The position numbers were made by a program, and so were the translations under genes. 64,000 nt of DNA, taken from positions 99,875,642-99,939,641 of the forward strand of contig CM049306.1 in the NCBI GenBank assembly GCA_026874595.1, written 5' to 3'. How positions within the stretch are numbered: position 1 is the stretch's first letter; every line of letters begins with the position of its first letter. Below are positions 39,169-51,074 of this stretch, one piece after another. Below the pieces are notes generated by a model, which made no database searches, was not told where the DNA came from, and was given only the letters and a program-made list of their open reading frames with translations. The DNA comes from Sipunculus nudus (taxonomy: Eukaryota > Annelida > Sipuncula > Golfingiida > Sipunculidae).

Positions 39169-40172
39169 TCTGATCTCTAATTTATAGTTTTATATTCCTT
39201 GTTCCATCCTTGATTTTTAATAATAAAATTCATCAGAAAGGTGGCTGATGAAAACACCCTTTTCTTTTTTTAATTGCTTTAATTCGAGGGAAGGTCTCAA
39301 ATCTTTATGTATATATATATAGTCAGCAATATAATTTCTCCAGGGGTACGATCGGGTGGCCTTGGCCTGTTTAATAATGTCTATATAGATCGGTGTGACC
39401 TAAATGAACCGAGGTTCGACTGCTTATCTTTATTTACCCTCGTTTACAGAGTCAGGTTTCGTTTTATAAATGAAACCACTCGTTGGATTGAAAATGGAGA
39501 CCCTCTGTATACAAACACGTTTACTCCCCCGACTCTTTAATGTATTAAAACTTCACCCTGTGGATTACATCGAAGCCGAAATACTAGTATACAGAGCCAG
39601 TTTCTTTTAGACATATTTTGAATATATAGCGTCATTTATAAGGCTCCCACCCTGTCGTAAATCTTAAAGCCGCAGAAAACCAGTTTATGAAGCTGCATTT
39701 TGTATAATTTCTGCCGAGGTTTTGGCCAGTATGTGGCAGTAACTTTTGCGACGTAGCAGCGTCTTTTAATATTTTATGTTCACGAGACTGGAAAGCCAAT
39801 TTGCTCCGAGATCCAAGAGTTCTGACGTTCAACGCATTACCGACACTCGTAAATGAAGCGGTGACACCGTTCCATAAATTATTATTGCATCGATGTCTGG
39901 CTTGCTATGTCGTAAAATACGTATTAGAATACTGACTGACGGCAGCTTCGGTCCCACAGACCCAGGCCCTCTGGCCTCCTATAGCATTCTGGACAAAGCA
40001 TGTCAGTGGAGATCTGTACAACCCCGTATGTGTGTATATAGATATTTTGTATTACATTACATGTTCATCAAACATATCAATTCCTAACATGATACGTGAG
40101 GTGCAAATATTAAATGTACAAAAACATATTAAGTTTAAACTTTTATCCATTATTTTAATAGATTTTACCACA

Positions 40173-40175
<3 letters not shown>

Positions 40176-40220
<45 letters not shown>

Positions 40221-40516
40221 ATAATAATAATAATAATTCCATTATATGTAAATAATGAAAATGCATATTCTTAAAATTCTCATAAAACTTATACCACTTA
40301 TATCAGTATATCGAGATACCAATGTAAATAGTTTATTTCTCAAGGTATATTAATTATTTGATTACAAAAAATACGTATATATATATATATATATATATAT
40401 TCAAACGGACTATATAACACGTTATATATTAGCTTCTTATCTTAATTAATTTAAAAAATCTTTAGAGAGGTTTATAAGAAAATCGCTGATCGGTTTCATC
40501 TAATAGAAAATATACC

Positions 40517-40570
<54 letters not shown>

Positions 40571-40994
40571 TATTAAGTTAGACAAATCTTTTTTCATAAA
40601 GATTAATGAAATAAGAATATTATAATCTATAGGAATTCCTAAGCTGAATTGGATGCCATTTTTGCTGTATTATATAAAAATTATTTTTATCATATGGCAA
40701 AGAGGAAAACATCTATATTTTTGTCATAACGCTTCATATTTAATTTTAAAATGCAAAAATAAATGCATTTTTTTTCTACTGAATCTTAATTTAATTTTTA
40801 ATTCCAGTCTGAATCGACCCTAATGATCTACCCATTCTATGAGTGTTCATAAGTTTACGTGAAAAAAAAGAGACATATGCATATATACATATTGTTCCAT
40901 CTTCATTCTCTATATATATATATTATATCATATTTTATAAATTAAGAGGGCAAATTTTCCATATCGAAGTTACGTGCTATCATTTTGTAACGTC

Positions 40995-41039
<45 letters not shown>

Positions 41040-41268
41040 GATATATATACATATATAAGTAAGTATATATTACATATTACATATTACATATATTTTACAT
41101 AATTGTATATATAATACACTGAATAAACATAATATATATATATATTATTAGGTAAATATATATATATATATTATATAATATATATGTGTAATATCATATG
41201 ACATATGTATATATATATATTGTATGTCATATGTTTTACATAAATAAATCTTGTACATAAATAAATCT

Positions 41269-41319
<51 letters not shown>

Positions 41320-41360
41320 GCATATATGTTACAACAAATAAATACTAATTTAGACTGGCA

Positions 41361-41408
<48 letters not shown>
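40176..41408. repeat. Cluster of six (TA)n tracts
   Basis: Runs at 40176-40214, 40376-40400, 40520-40566, 40997-41036, 41276-41313 and 41362-41408, with AT-only spacers between several. The last ends about 170 bp from the Wnt5 signal-exon donor. Confidence 0.96.
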
Positions 41409-41411
<3 letters not shown>

Positions 41412-41446
41412 CTTTTATTGATCGTACAATGTACATATATAGGCTA

Positions 41447-41533
41447 ACTGTATGAAATCAATGTCTGCGACATTTAAGGAAGTTTGGCTGACTGTATGAA
41501 ATCAATCTCTGCGACATTTGAGGAAGTTTTGAG
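41447..41533. repeat. 44-bp tandem duplication
   Basis: ACTGTATGAAATCAATGTCT at 41447 recurs at 41491 with one change, followed in both by GCGACATTT and AGGAAGTTT. About 50 bp inside the Wnt5 intron. Confidence 0.93.
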
Positions 41534-41580
41534 TTTTAGTGGACTTAGTGGTTTGTGGGTATAAATACACTTGTACTTAC

Positions 41581-41733
41581 CACCATGTGTCCAGAGGCGT
41601 TGACAATACAACCAGACGAAGAAGTAGGAGCAGCGACAACAACAGAGTTCTGGCCATGGCCAAGTATCCACAAAGTGACCGCTTGTCGCCGCTAAGAGCA
41701 CCACCAGTCACCTGTGGCCATGTCTTGAGATTC
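41581..41733 (-). CDS. Wnt5: Wnt5, first coding exon (signal peptide) with part of the 5' UTR
   Basis: Secreted Wnt ligand of the Wnt5 class, usually signalling without beta-catenin (planar polarity, Ca2+) through Frizzled and Ror/Ryk receptors. On the minus strand an acceptor (TTTTATTCTAG) ends at 41734 and the exon runs to a donor GTAAGT beginning at 41580. Coding starts at the ATG at 41657 in a good context (TTGGCCATGG). The first 25 codons give a basic start followed by a Leu-rich hydrophobic stretch (LLLSLLLLLRLVVL), a clear signal peptide, and end in LDTW. The exon closes two bases into the next codon (TG), which the following exon completes as Trp, giving the paired WW seen at this point in vertebrate Wnt5. 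A short upstream ATG at 41721, out of frame, reads ten codons to a stop. The non-coding first exon(s) must lie at higher coordinates; strong donors at 42244, 43377 and 44159 are candidates. Confidence 0.88.
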
Positions 41734-42244
41734 CTAGAATAAAACAACAAACACGGAAAAACTTGATTCCGGCCCACGTTGTATATCCAGTATATACAAA
41801 TACGGGTACGACGGACTGATGGACAACTCGTGCACGGTTGAAGCCCTCAGTTAGAGTAATCCATTGTAGGATGCATGAGTTACTGCCCTGGTTCGTACAC
41901 ACTAAAGTATGTGTGATGATTGACTGACTTATAATAAGACGTTCCGTGTGAACCAGCTAGCTTTGTATATAGGTACGGCAATGCGGCTGTATATACTCCA
42001 CAAGGGGGACAACTAACCCTCCCTCGCTCACCGCGCTTTTAAAGTCGGTGCGTGCGACACCTCCGCACCGCCAGTCAGGACGATTGAGTCCGCGGAGTCA
42101 TCCGATTGGCTTTCGTGTCAGGAGCCTGAGGCCACTTTCGCCCCTAAAACAGTATTCCTGGCCACTTCTTAAATATTTTCCGACCGCTTGGAACTATAAC
42201 ATGATATAAGTAACCGAGCAGAGATACTCAAACGGTGCACTCAC

Positions 42245-42420
42245 CAAGAGCGGGTGTCACTCAAAGCGACGTTGCACCGCGCGCGAGGTTATACATACAT
42301 ATATTTACCTTTATTAATTGCTTTAATGTTTAGGAGTATTCTTCACGCCGTGGAGTCTTTTGAACACTTAGACCTAACCCTTTCATTGGGACCTCGCAGG
42401 ACAACACAGACATATTAATT
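42245..42420 (-). promoter_or_regulatory. Possible Wnt5 upstream non-coding exon / promoter region
   Basis: Part of a GC- and CpG-richer stretch (about 42000-42300) upstream of the Wnt5 signal exon, in a very AT-rich setting. On the minus strand a good donor (CTTG then GTGAGT) begins at 42244, so DNA just above it could be a 5' UTR exon. The far boundary is arbitrary. Competing donors exist at 43377 (GAG then GTAAGTA) and 44159. Only transcript data can choose between them. Confidence 0.25.
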
Positions 42421-42889
42421 ATCAAGTTGATATATGTACATTAATGTATGGTTCACTAAGTCATTTTCACAACCGTTGCGGCAGTTTCGTATATTTATGC
42501 ATTAGCCCCGACAAGCCATCTGATACCGGAGTTTTATTAATCACTCACGTTGTCGCAACATTTGTAACTTTCTTACAAACGTCAATGTGGACAATAACAT
42601 ATTGAAGCGTGGCATCTACTTGAGCCAATTGAACAAACAAACAGACCAACAAACAAATTTAAGTTACTTGACACGAAGTCCCAAATGTTGAGCTTTTGTG
42701 AAAAAAAAAAGATCTCTTGGGTTACCGCCGAGGAGTCACGGAGTACACTCCACGACATCAAAAATGCATCTTTTGGTTCTGTACTGTCACTTATGTAATT
42801 TCACTTGTGTAAAATTTTAATGTGATCATTATATAATATATTCATCCTTATTGATTCTATATTTATATATAAATAACTAATTTATCTGA

Positions 42890-42895
<6 letters not shown>

Positions 42896-42948
<53 letters not shown>
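42896..42948. repeat. (TA)n microsatellite, 53 bp
   Basis: Between two candidate Wnt5 5' donors (42244 and 43377). Confidence 0.98.
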
Positions 42949-42950
<2 letters not shown>

Positions 42951-43811
42951 TTTTATGTCATTTTGTCCGCAATATACACCAATTTCACGTTCTCTCCCTT
43001 TGTCTCTTACTCTAATTCAGACAATATATGTATGTTTTACAAATATATATGATTCAATGTAAAACTCAACTGTATCTAATACTCCCTCATACATGTAAGT
43101 GTATCATTACTTTCAAAAGTTGAACATTAGAAAAAAAACTGTATTTACTATTTATATAATCTTATGACTTAAAAGGTTTTAGACACGATGAAAAAAATAT
43201 CAAAGTCAATAAATATGTCAAAGTCAACACTCACAAGTGCATGATGATTCGTTTAATGTATAAAATATCACTCTATAAATAAGAAAAGTCCACGCTGTGT
43301 TGTATTGGAAAGAAAGATATCGCCACCTGATACTCCGTGTTTAGATTTAAAAGCGGGTTCATATCACTGATACTTACCTCCCGCGATACCATTCAACATG
43401 TTCTCACTCAAAACAATTAAAAAAAACTGTTTATTTAACCTATCCAGCCGTCTTTAGGCATATACAAACCGTATCTGAGAGCCATTGACTATGAAACATT
43501 GCTACTTCACCGGTATTTACATTTAACAGGTTCCCGTCTGGGTATCTCATGCAGTATTAATTCAGACGGGGCCATGCAGACACTGCATGTGCATTTATAT
43601 AAAGTGAAAATGTATACATCTTTACAATGAACCTGGATGACGTAAAATGTTTAGAGAGAGGCGCGGGATAAAAGATCAACATATGTAACTGAGTATGCTG
43701 TATCAAAGTATGCATGCACGGAATTACTTTTATATGAATGAGAGAGCGCAACTATATATGTTATATCATCAGAGTAATTACATATATGTATATAAAAGTT
43801 ATCAGTGTGTG

Positions 43812-43820
43812 TGTATATAT

Positions 43821-43868
<48 letters not shown>
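43812..43868. repeat. (TG)n(TA)n microsatellite
   Basis: A short TG run leads into TA with one AATA interruption. Confidence 0.96.
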
Positions 43869-43871
<3 letters not shown>

Positions 43872-45874
43872 TCTAACAATTTTCTATAATGAAAACGATT
43901 TACGATTCCTTATATAATTAAACAGACCTATAAAAATGTATTTTGTATGTTCACATTAACACAAATTTTCGTAAGGTAAAGAAACAAATGCTGTGTAACC
44001 TTTCTCATTTATATAAAGAAACCACAAATGAGAAACTAGTTACATTGTAGTATTAAATTCTCATACAGGCTATACACATCCACTCTTTGTCCTGATATAT
44101 GACCTCCATGACAGAACTTCCCGGTAACCATTGGATAAAAAATAAGAACAAACACTTACCCGCCTATAACTTACGAAGGCGTTGGTATTTCCGCAAACTG
44201 GATTGAGAATTTCTCTTTATTGAAAATACCAAACCACTTATTCGTTCCTGAGTATTTGATTACGTTCTGTCTCCTAGGTATAGCTGATTGTGGTTCGCTT
44301 CCGCTTGCGTTCTCGTGCTGGGGTCTGGGGGAACACGCGTTTATTTATTTGAATCCAAAACTACCGGAACACGTGTGTTCTAGCCGGTGTGTGTGCCAAT
44401 TTAAGGCGAGCATTCCACTAGTATTTCAGTCACGGATGTATTCCAAAATCAGTTGGTCAGTATTTCTCAATTTCCTGTTTTATTTGATTAAACACTGCAA
44501 GTTTTATATAAATAGCACAATTTGTCTAGAAATATTGTCCATAGGAAACCTGATAAACCTTTTTTTGTTGAATGTATAGCTAGAAGAACGTATGATTCTT
44601 CGACACTATATAACCTGTCAGTTCCTATGAGCCATCTATTTTGCTGACAATATCCGAAAATCCAGAGAAACTGGTAAACCGGCGTGCTACTGAGAACGCA
44701 GCCCACTGTCAAAAAGCGGGCGAACTGAGCAAACGTGTTCCAAGCCGAGAGGCGTGTTAGCAGCGGCTGTCAAAAATGTTTACCCAGTCTGAGCACTGCC
44801 GTGTGACGGTTTGCTTTGGCCAATGCAATGTGTTTAATTGCTATAAAAGGCAACAAATGCATTAACAGCTTTGCGTCAAAAAGAGTTGCGGTGAGATTTC
44901 CAGCTGATATGCTAACCGGATTGGCCGCGGTTCCCAGTTATAGCGCCTCCCCGTCTTGTCCGTCCTTCCGAGCGTATCTGAATCCGACTGACTCGGGTCG
45001 TCCACTGATCATTAAGCCAGCCCCTCTGTAAGGTGTTTAGGAGAGTATTTTCAAGCCCACGGAGCTTGAATGGGCGCCTCTGTTGGTGTTCCCCTGAAGC
45101 ATGAACGCTGGTAAAACGCTGAAAGGCGGCCAACTACAATTTTCGCTGGATTGGGTGCGAAAAAATGTGACCTCTGCAACGGAGATAACTGGCGTTCTAT
45201 ACTAGCAAGCCAACATTTCGTTAGCATTCACTCTGGAGGTTTACGGCTGAATAGGGGCCTCTTTGGGATATGATTGATGCGTATTATATTAGCAACATGT
45301 ATACCTGCGGCAAAAACATCGCGTGAACATATTAGCAAAGATTCAATTTAAACCTCCCGAATATGAGACCTGGTGGTGTATGGTGTGAATGCGGGGTGTG
45401 TGTTTGCGTGTGCTCGGGTAAACTGCTCACCCCCACTGCGATTCACCGGTACACAAAGGGGCTTTTGATGGAGCAGGCACGGTGCTTGAGCGTCAATATT
45501 TCAAATGAGAATTAAGATAAACTAATATCCTCAGCTCCACTTGAGCAAAGTTCCTTTAATAGAGGTAAGCGAGGCTAAACGACATAACTGGTTTTTCATA
45601 TACAATAACTCTGACTCGGCTGTAAATCATATCCGTGGTTCGAATAGGTTATCTGAAAAAAAGCTACCGTAAACGATATGTCTCACATTCCTTTCTTAAA
45701 AACTGTCTGTGTGCGGGTAGGCCTGATTAAATCGGACTCTGCAGTGTAGCTGCCTAAATATAGTGTTCGATTAAATTGGTCTACATGCGTGTCTATCCGT
45801 ATGATATTAATGGGTGTTCCATATACAAGGGAATCCTCTTCATTTTCTGTTGTTGAGCAGAAGGTAACTTCTGT

Positions 45875-45878
<4 letters not shown>

Positions 45879-45930
<52 letters not shown>

Positions 45931-45931
45931 T
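45879..45931. repeat. Imperfect (GA)n tract
   Basis: GA run with one CA interruption near the middle of the Wnt5-FBXL14 intergenic region; GAGA-type sites there could be functional, but the frame through it is repeat-encoded. Confidence 0.96.
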
Positions 45932-46392
45932 ACTTTGCATTAGTAACCCAGGTTCGATGGCACGCATTTGTCGAAATATCCACCAGACCGAGCCACCAGT
46001 GTCCACATTGCGTTTAACATTAGCATTGTTATGTGGGCAGAGCCTTATTTACAGCCATTTTTAGACGAATCGCCTGGCATGTAGGTGCAAGAATACATAA
46101 TAAAAAGGCAATCGACTTTTTATATATATCTTTCAGACATACACGAAGCCGTGAAGGAATATTGTAACGATCCCTTCCATAAAAAAAATCAATCTCAACT
46201 GGTTACTGTCCCGCGGTGACATCTGCCGGAAAACATTAGAACTATTGGTTTCCCGTTCTTCAGGGGCATATACAGAAATATTAATCTTCAATTCAGCAAC
46301 ATCACAACAATTTGTTCTATTCGTTCTATCCAACCTAAAATATTCACCACAGAAAATATAAGAAAATTAAATGACAGCATAAACCCTGAAGC

Positions 46393-46437
46393 CCAGTTAC
46401 AAAATACTGAAAGGCCAGTTACAAAATACTGACAGGC
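46393..46437. repeat. 22-bp tandem duplication
   Basis: CCAGTTACAAAATACTGA occurs twice in a row. Confidence 0.93.
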
Positions 46438-46844
46438 CTTCGTTATAAAATACCTAATAGACATAACAGCGGCACTTTGCATTGGTTTATGTTAAAGCTG
46501 TTTTGGGGAATTCAAAGATGTTTTGTATAGAACTTAAGATCTTTGTATTTTAATTTTAAAATACTTTCATTTGCTGATAGCGCCATCTATCAGTCGTTTT
46601 ATCTACTAATGACATCATGTGGTTGGTCCTCTGTATCCTACGATATTTTCTTGAACCACCATGCGGGATGAACCTTTGTCTTTCAGTGGTACGGACCGGC
46701 AAAGTAAACGGATGCCTGTACAACTTTTTTTCAACAAATTACGTGTAGCTGCTCACGAAGCGCGGACTGTTCAATAGCCACCGTTTGGAGAAAAAGAGAG
46801 AGAGAATGACTACATTAATGCCAATATATGCTGACTGTTGTACA

Positions 46845-46848
<4 letters not shown>

Positions 46849-46887
<39 letters not shown>

Positions 46888-47834
46888 TATATAATTATAT
46901 AAAAAGACCTTATATTATTCTTGCTGTGAAGCTTAAGGTATATGTATATGTTTTTATTGTCTGTTCAGGGTTTAAGAATACTATATAGTATACCAATTTA
47001 TATAGTAATATATATATATATATATATATATGAATATATATATCAGGAGACAATAAAGTGCACCGTACAGGTTTTAACCAACCAAAGTTATGTTACGTGT
47101 ATTTCAAAAGATATATTTTCTACATATTTGTGTATTTGAACTCCTACAATAAACATTTCTATATCCATAGCGAATATTTTATATATGCCATTTGACAGAT
47201 TAATATCAGGCTACAAACAGTTCATATATGAATCCATTTACTAACCCATGCATGGACTCCTATGACAAAAATAACACATGCGCCTTCAAGAATCACAATT
47301 TTCTCTTCGTCAACCCAACATATTGCAACATATATATTTTGGATATATATATAAGAGCATTTTTTTGGTCTATTTTAAACACTTTACCTTCCTTATTTTA
47401 ATTTTCTTTAAAATCACCTCAATGCAATACAAAAAGTCATTAGCATATATACTGCAGGCTATCATTTATGATAATCTACTGCATGAGATAACTGACACAT
47501 ACAATAAATCCTGGATTTTCTCAATGAGATCCACAATTGAAATATTACTTAAGAAAATATGAAAGAATTGTATAACATTGATAATTGAATAAACTCGAAA
47601 CCGCTTTATAAAAAATATGGGTCTTATATCTCTACAAATGAGGGAACAAAAGGTATCAATTTTACGCATGCATTCGGTGAAAAGGGAGGGGACATGCCCA
47701 CTGCGCCCCTCCCTCAGATCCACCCTCCCCCCCGACTAATCCCATGATTGATATTTAAATTTTGTATACACATTTTGTCTATATATGATGGGTAACACAA
47801 ATGATCTGACTGTTCATATAGTATACGTACTTAC

Positions 47835-47890
<56 letters not shown>

Positions 47891-48054
47891 AAATACAAAT
47901 AAACTTCATATTCATATATAGTTATACTTTATAAACACGCTTATATAGACCAATATAGACAACGACACAAATACATTATATATATAAAATAATAATATAA
48001 CTTCAAAGATAATCATTATACTGGTCATATATATACAAACATTCAATATCACGC

Positions 48055-48091
<37 letters not shown>
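46849..48091. repeat. Four (TA)n tracts
   Basis: Runs near 46849-46882, 47010-47031, 47843-47888 and 48058-48091. Confidence 0.93.
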
Positions 48092-48094
<3 letters not shown>

Positions 48095-48999
48095 TTAATG
48101 AAGTGGAGAACCAACTCAACAGTATAAGCGGCAATGTTAAAATTTAAAAAAAATGTTTGTTTAAAAAGTGTTTTTATTTTTCTGATAGCTAAAACAAATT
48201 AACAGGAATTGTGATTTGAATGTTCTGTCGATCGATATATGAATGACTCACAGGCATATTGTTTTGAAAATGAAAAAAAAAATAAAGCTAGGCCTATATA
48301 GCCTCTGTAAGCCTGTAAGTCTCTGTAAGCCAATGTATGGACTTGAAAAAAAATGAAAAAATATTTTATGCATATGGAACAGGGGATATTTTGAGTTTAA
48401 TTGTCAGTATATCATATTAGAGCCAGAACTCCTGCATGTATAGGTTATCATTGCACATTACATTCCGTTTATATAGAATATTCATGAAACCCTGGGATAG
48501 GCCTACATATTATTGCTACAAAATAATTTAATATTTAGGTAAATTTTTTTTTTTGCTGAAAATACAAATCGAGGAATGTAATATCTAGAACTATAAGCTG
48601 TAATAATAATAATATAGGATTTAGAGTTATAATAATAAAAACTAATAATAATAATGTCCGCTTTATTTCAATATTGACTGATCAAGTCAAACTCTCTGTG
48701 CAACATGCTTGAACTGATATATCCAAAGTTTTACCCATGTTGAGATAAAATCACCATTTTCACATTTGTTCCAATTGGAAAATTGAAAATAAGCTATCGG
48801 GAGTCATTTAAAGGCCACCATATTTTGCAATTCACAACCTACCGGTATATTTAAGTCAGGATGACAATTTTTGTACCTAACACCTGTACAAGCCGATCTT
48901 TATCGCACTATACATTGCAGGGCAGTCCAAAGTAACAACGACAAAAGATATATTGAACAGACCTCAATCACAACAGGCAACCCGTCCTACTTTTCTTGA

Positions 49000-49278
49000 G
49001 CAAACATACAGACTGAGAGCTATTTTTATCAGTGTAAAGCACACGCAGGTGTTTGTTGTTCGGGGACACGGGACGTGGGAACGACGTGCAATATTTCGAG
49101 CCACTGTGTAATTCTATTGACGGCACGCCTTGGTGACGGCATTGTAAACACAACCACATGGTGCCGGGTTTGGTTTTCCCGCTGGGGTCGTGCAGTATCC
49201 AATCTCAACGCTCTGCTGCATTCACTGCGAGACTCGCCGAGGTCACATGACCTGACCCACATTGCCCATAGCTTCAAC
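49000..49278 (+). promoter_or_regulatory. FBXL14 upstream region (promoter / 5' UTR candidate)
   Basis: This stretch is GC-richer than the DNA before it and contains TCACATGAC at 49243-49251, an E-box of the type bound by MITF/TFE/USF factors, 28 bp before the start codon. No TATA box is evident. The transcription start cannot be placed from sequence alone. Confidence 0.3.
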
Positions 49279-50481
49279 ATGGATTCCTGTGTGGGTGGAG
49301 GAACACATATATCGTGTTTATTTCCTGAGATACTGACTATAATATTCAGCTATTTGGATGTGAGGGATAAAGGACGAGCGGCTCAGGTATGTGTTGCATG
49401 GAGGGACGCTGCTTACAGCCGGACTGTATGGCAGGGAGTTGAAGCTAAGCTCCATTTGCGGCGAGCGAATCACTCATTGTTCCCGAGCCTGGTTCGGCGA
49501 GGGATCCGACGAGTGCAGGTATTGAGTTTGAGACGAAGCCTCCGTGATGTTATCAAAGGCGTACCAAATCTTGTCAGTTTGAATCTTAGTGGCTGTTTTA
49601 ATGTGACTGACACAGGACTGGCCCACGCTTTTGCAGCCCCGCTGGATAACATGACAGCTTTGAACCTGAGTTTGTGTAAACAGATCACGGACACTAGTCT
49701 GGGAAGGATAGCCCAGTACGTGAAAAACCTGGAGGAGCTAGAACTGGGAGGCTGCACAAATATTACAAGCTCCGGTTTGTTATTAATAGCGTGGGGGCTA
49801 AAACGGTTACGTAGATTGAACCTTAGAAGCTGTGGACACATATCAGACCAAGGCATTGGTCATCTGGCTGGGCTGACCAAGCAAGCAGACACTGGCAACC
49901 CAGCACTGGAGTATCTAGGTTTACAGGACTGTCAAAAACTGACCGATGAAGCGCTACAGCATGTGAGCGTGGGCCTGGCCAGCCTCAAAAGCATCAATCT
50001 TAGTTTCTGTGGCCGGATCACGGACATTGGCCTGCGGTACCTGGCTAAGATGCCCAGCCTGCGAGAAGTGAACCTTCGCAGCTGTGACGACGTGAGTGAC
50101 AGTGGGATTGGGTTTCTGGCTGAGAAGGGATCCAATATCACAGCGTTAGATGTTAGCTTCTGTGAGCGCATTGGGGACGCTAGCTTAGTTTACATAGCCA
50201 GAGGCCTGCTTCAACTCAAGTGCTTGAGTCTAAACGCGTGCGGCATCAGTGACGAAGGTATTAGCAAAGTGGTGTTCTCGCTCAAACACCTGAAAACGCT
50301 CAATATTGGGCAGTGCAATAGAATAACTGATAAAAGTCTAGCGATGATATCAGAACACCTGAAAAAGCTGGAATCTATAGACCTTTATGGGTGTACAAAA
50401 ATCACCACCGTGGGACTGGAAAGGATTATGCAGCTGCCTGGATTAACAACACTTAATCTTGGTCTCTGGCATAAGAGGTAG
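49279..50481 (+). CDS. FBXL14: FBXL14 / Ppa orthologue: F-box and leucine-rich repeat protein
   Basis: Substrate receptor of an SCF (Skp1-Cullin1-F-box) ubiquitin ligase; vertebrate FBXL14 targets Snail-type factors and Drosophila Ppa targets Paired. The 400-residue product is close to the 418 of human. The F-box is at about residues 9-55 (ISCLFPEILTIIFSYLDV, then DKGRAAQVCVAWRDAAY). From about residue 80 to the end run AMN1-type leucine-rich repeats with the recurrent pattern LxxLNLSxCxxITDxxL, for example LNLSLCKQITDTSLGRIAQY and LNIGQCNRITDKSLAMI. The start at 49279 (TTCAACATGG) aligns with the family N-terminus; the frame is open 68 codons further upstream but that part shows no similarity. 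The protein ends LNLGLWHKR, like invertebrate orthologues. Vertebrate proteins carry a few more residues, and AG|GTAGTA at the stop could be a weak donor to a short tail exon, though a plain stop is simpler. Codon GC is clearly higher than the flanks. Confidence 0.96.
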   Translation: MDSCVGGGTHISCLFPEILTIIFSYLDVRDKGRAAQVCVAWRDAAYSRTVWQGVEAKLHLRRANHSLFPSLVRRGIRRVQVLSLRRSLRDVIKGVPNLVSLNLSGCFNVTDTGLAHAFAAPLDNMTALNLSLCKQITDTSLGRIAQYVKNLEELELGGCTNITSSGLLLIAWGLKRLRRLNLRSCGHISDQGIGHLAGLTKQADTGNPALEYLGLQDCQKLTDEALQHVSVGLASLKSINLSFCGRITDIGLRYLAKMPSLREVNLRSCDDVSDSGIGFLAEKGSNITALDVSFCERIGDASLVYIARGLLQLKCLSLNACGISDEGISKVVFSLKHLKTLNIGQCNRITDKSLAMISEHLKKLESIDLYGCTKITTVGLERIMQLPGLTTLNLGLWHKR

Positions 50482-50988
50482 TATTTTCTCTACGTGGTGC
50501 CTTTTTCTACAACAATCGATCACAACTGTCAACATGATATTGCATAATATTGATATTCTAATCTTGACTGGTGCAAACTGCTGATTTTATTCATAACGCA
50601 ATATTATAATAATTCAAAAGATTGTATCAATAAGCCGAATTTACGATTGAACATATTAGTAAAACATGTTAATATACACAAATAGATCGGTATGTGACTG
50701 GCTTACTGGATACCTATATTTCATTTTACAGTTATCAAATGATTCTTATTTGTATTTGAAATGTGAAATTGAGTTGTAAATGGGCAAAAATGTGTCAGCA
50801 AAGGTCAGTTATAAGGAATATCTTAGTGTCCTTGACACAACGGTCAAATGTTTAATTTGTTTAAAGAAAATCTACACGATATATTTTTTATCTACATAAA
50901 AGCTACAACAAGCGAATGCTACCGAATCTCGGTAGCTGTGAACGAAACCGGTGGTTATTAATTGGATATTATTGTTTTTTTTTGGTGA

Positions 50989-50993
<5 letters not shown>

Positions 50994-51070
<77 letters not shown>
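50994..51070. repeat. (TA)n microsatellite, 77 bp
   Basis: One of the longest uninterrupted TA tracts here, about 510 bp after the FBXL14 stop and probably inside its 3' UTR. Confidence 0.98.

Positions 51071-51074
<4 letters not shown>

Larger units (their letters stand above)
31808..41580 (-). other. Wnt5 intron between signal exon and second coding exon
   Basis: Intron of 9.8 kb inferred from the matching donor at 41580 and acceptor at 31808. It holds no supported gene. Contents include about a dozen long (TA)n tracts concentrated at 35.2-41.4 kb, a 44-bp tandem duplication just inside the donor, a 560-bp repeat copy at 35908-36469, a poly-G tract at 34327 and an inverted pair of TGACCTTGAC sites at 33977-34005. 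The open frames of 115-136 codons at 32.4-33.2 kb on both strands resemble no family I know and are read as chance. Confidence 0.8.
41734..49278. other. Divergent intergenic region between Wnt5 and FBXL14
   Basis: About 7.6 kb separates the Wnt5 signal exon (minus) from the FBXL14 start (plus), and must hold both promoters and any Wnt5 5' UTR exons. Visible contents are a CpG-richer block near 42.0-42.3 kb, several (TA)n tracts, an imperfect (GA)n tract at 45879-45931, a 22-bp tandem duplication at 46393-46437 and another GC-richer block directly before FBXL14. No coding exon is evident. Confidence 0.6.

Noticed and set aside
45620-45655. GTGGTTCGAAT, resembling a tRNA B-box
   Set aside because: No A-box or acceptor stem at the right distance.
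49075-49278. Upstream 68-codon extension of the FBXL14 frame
   Set aside because: The extension lacks similarity to the family and the internal ATG at 49279 aligns with the known N-terminus in a good start context.
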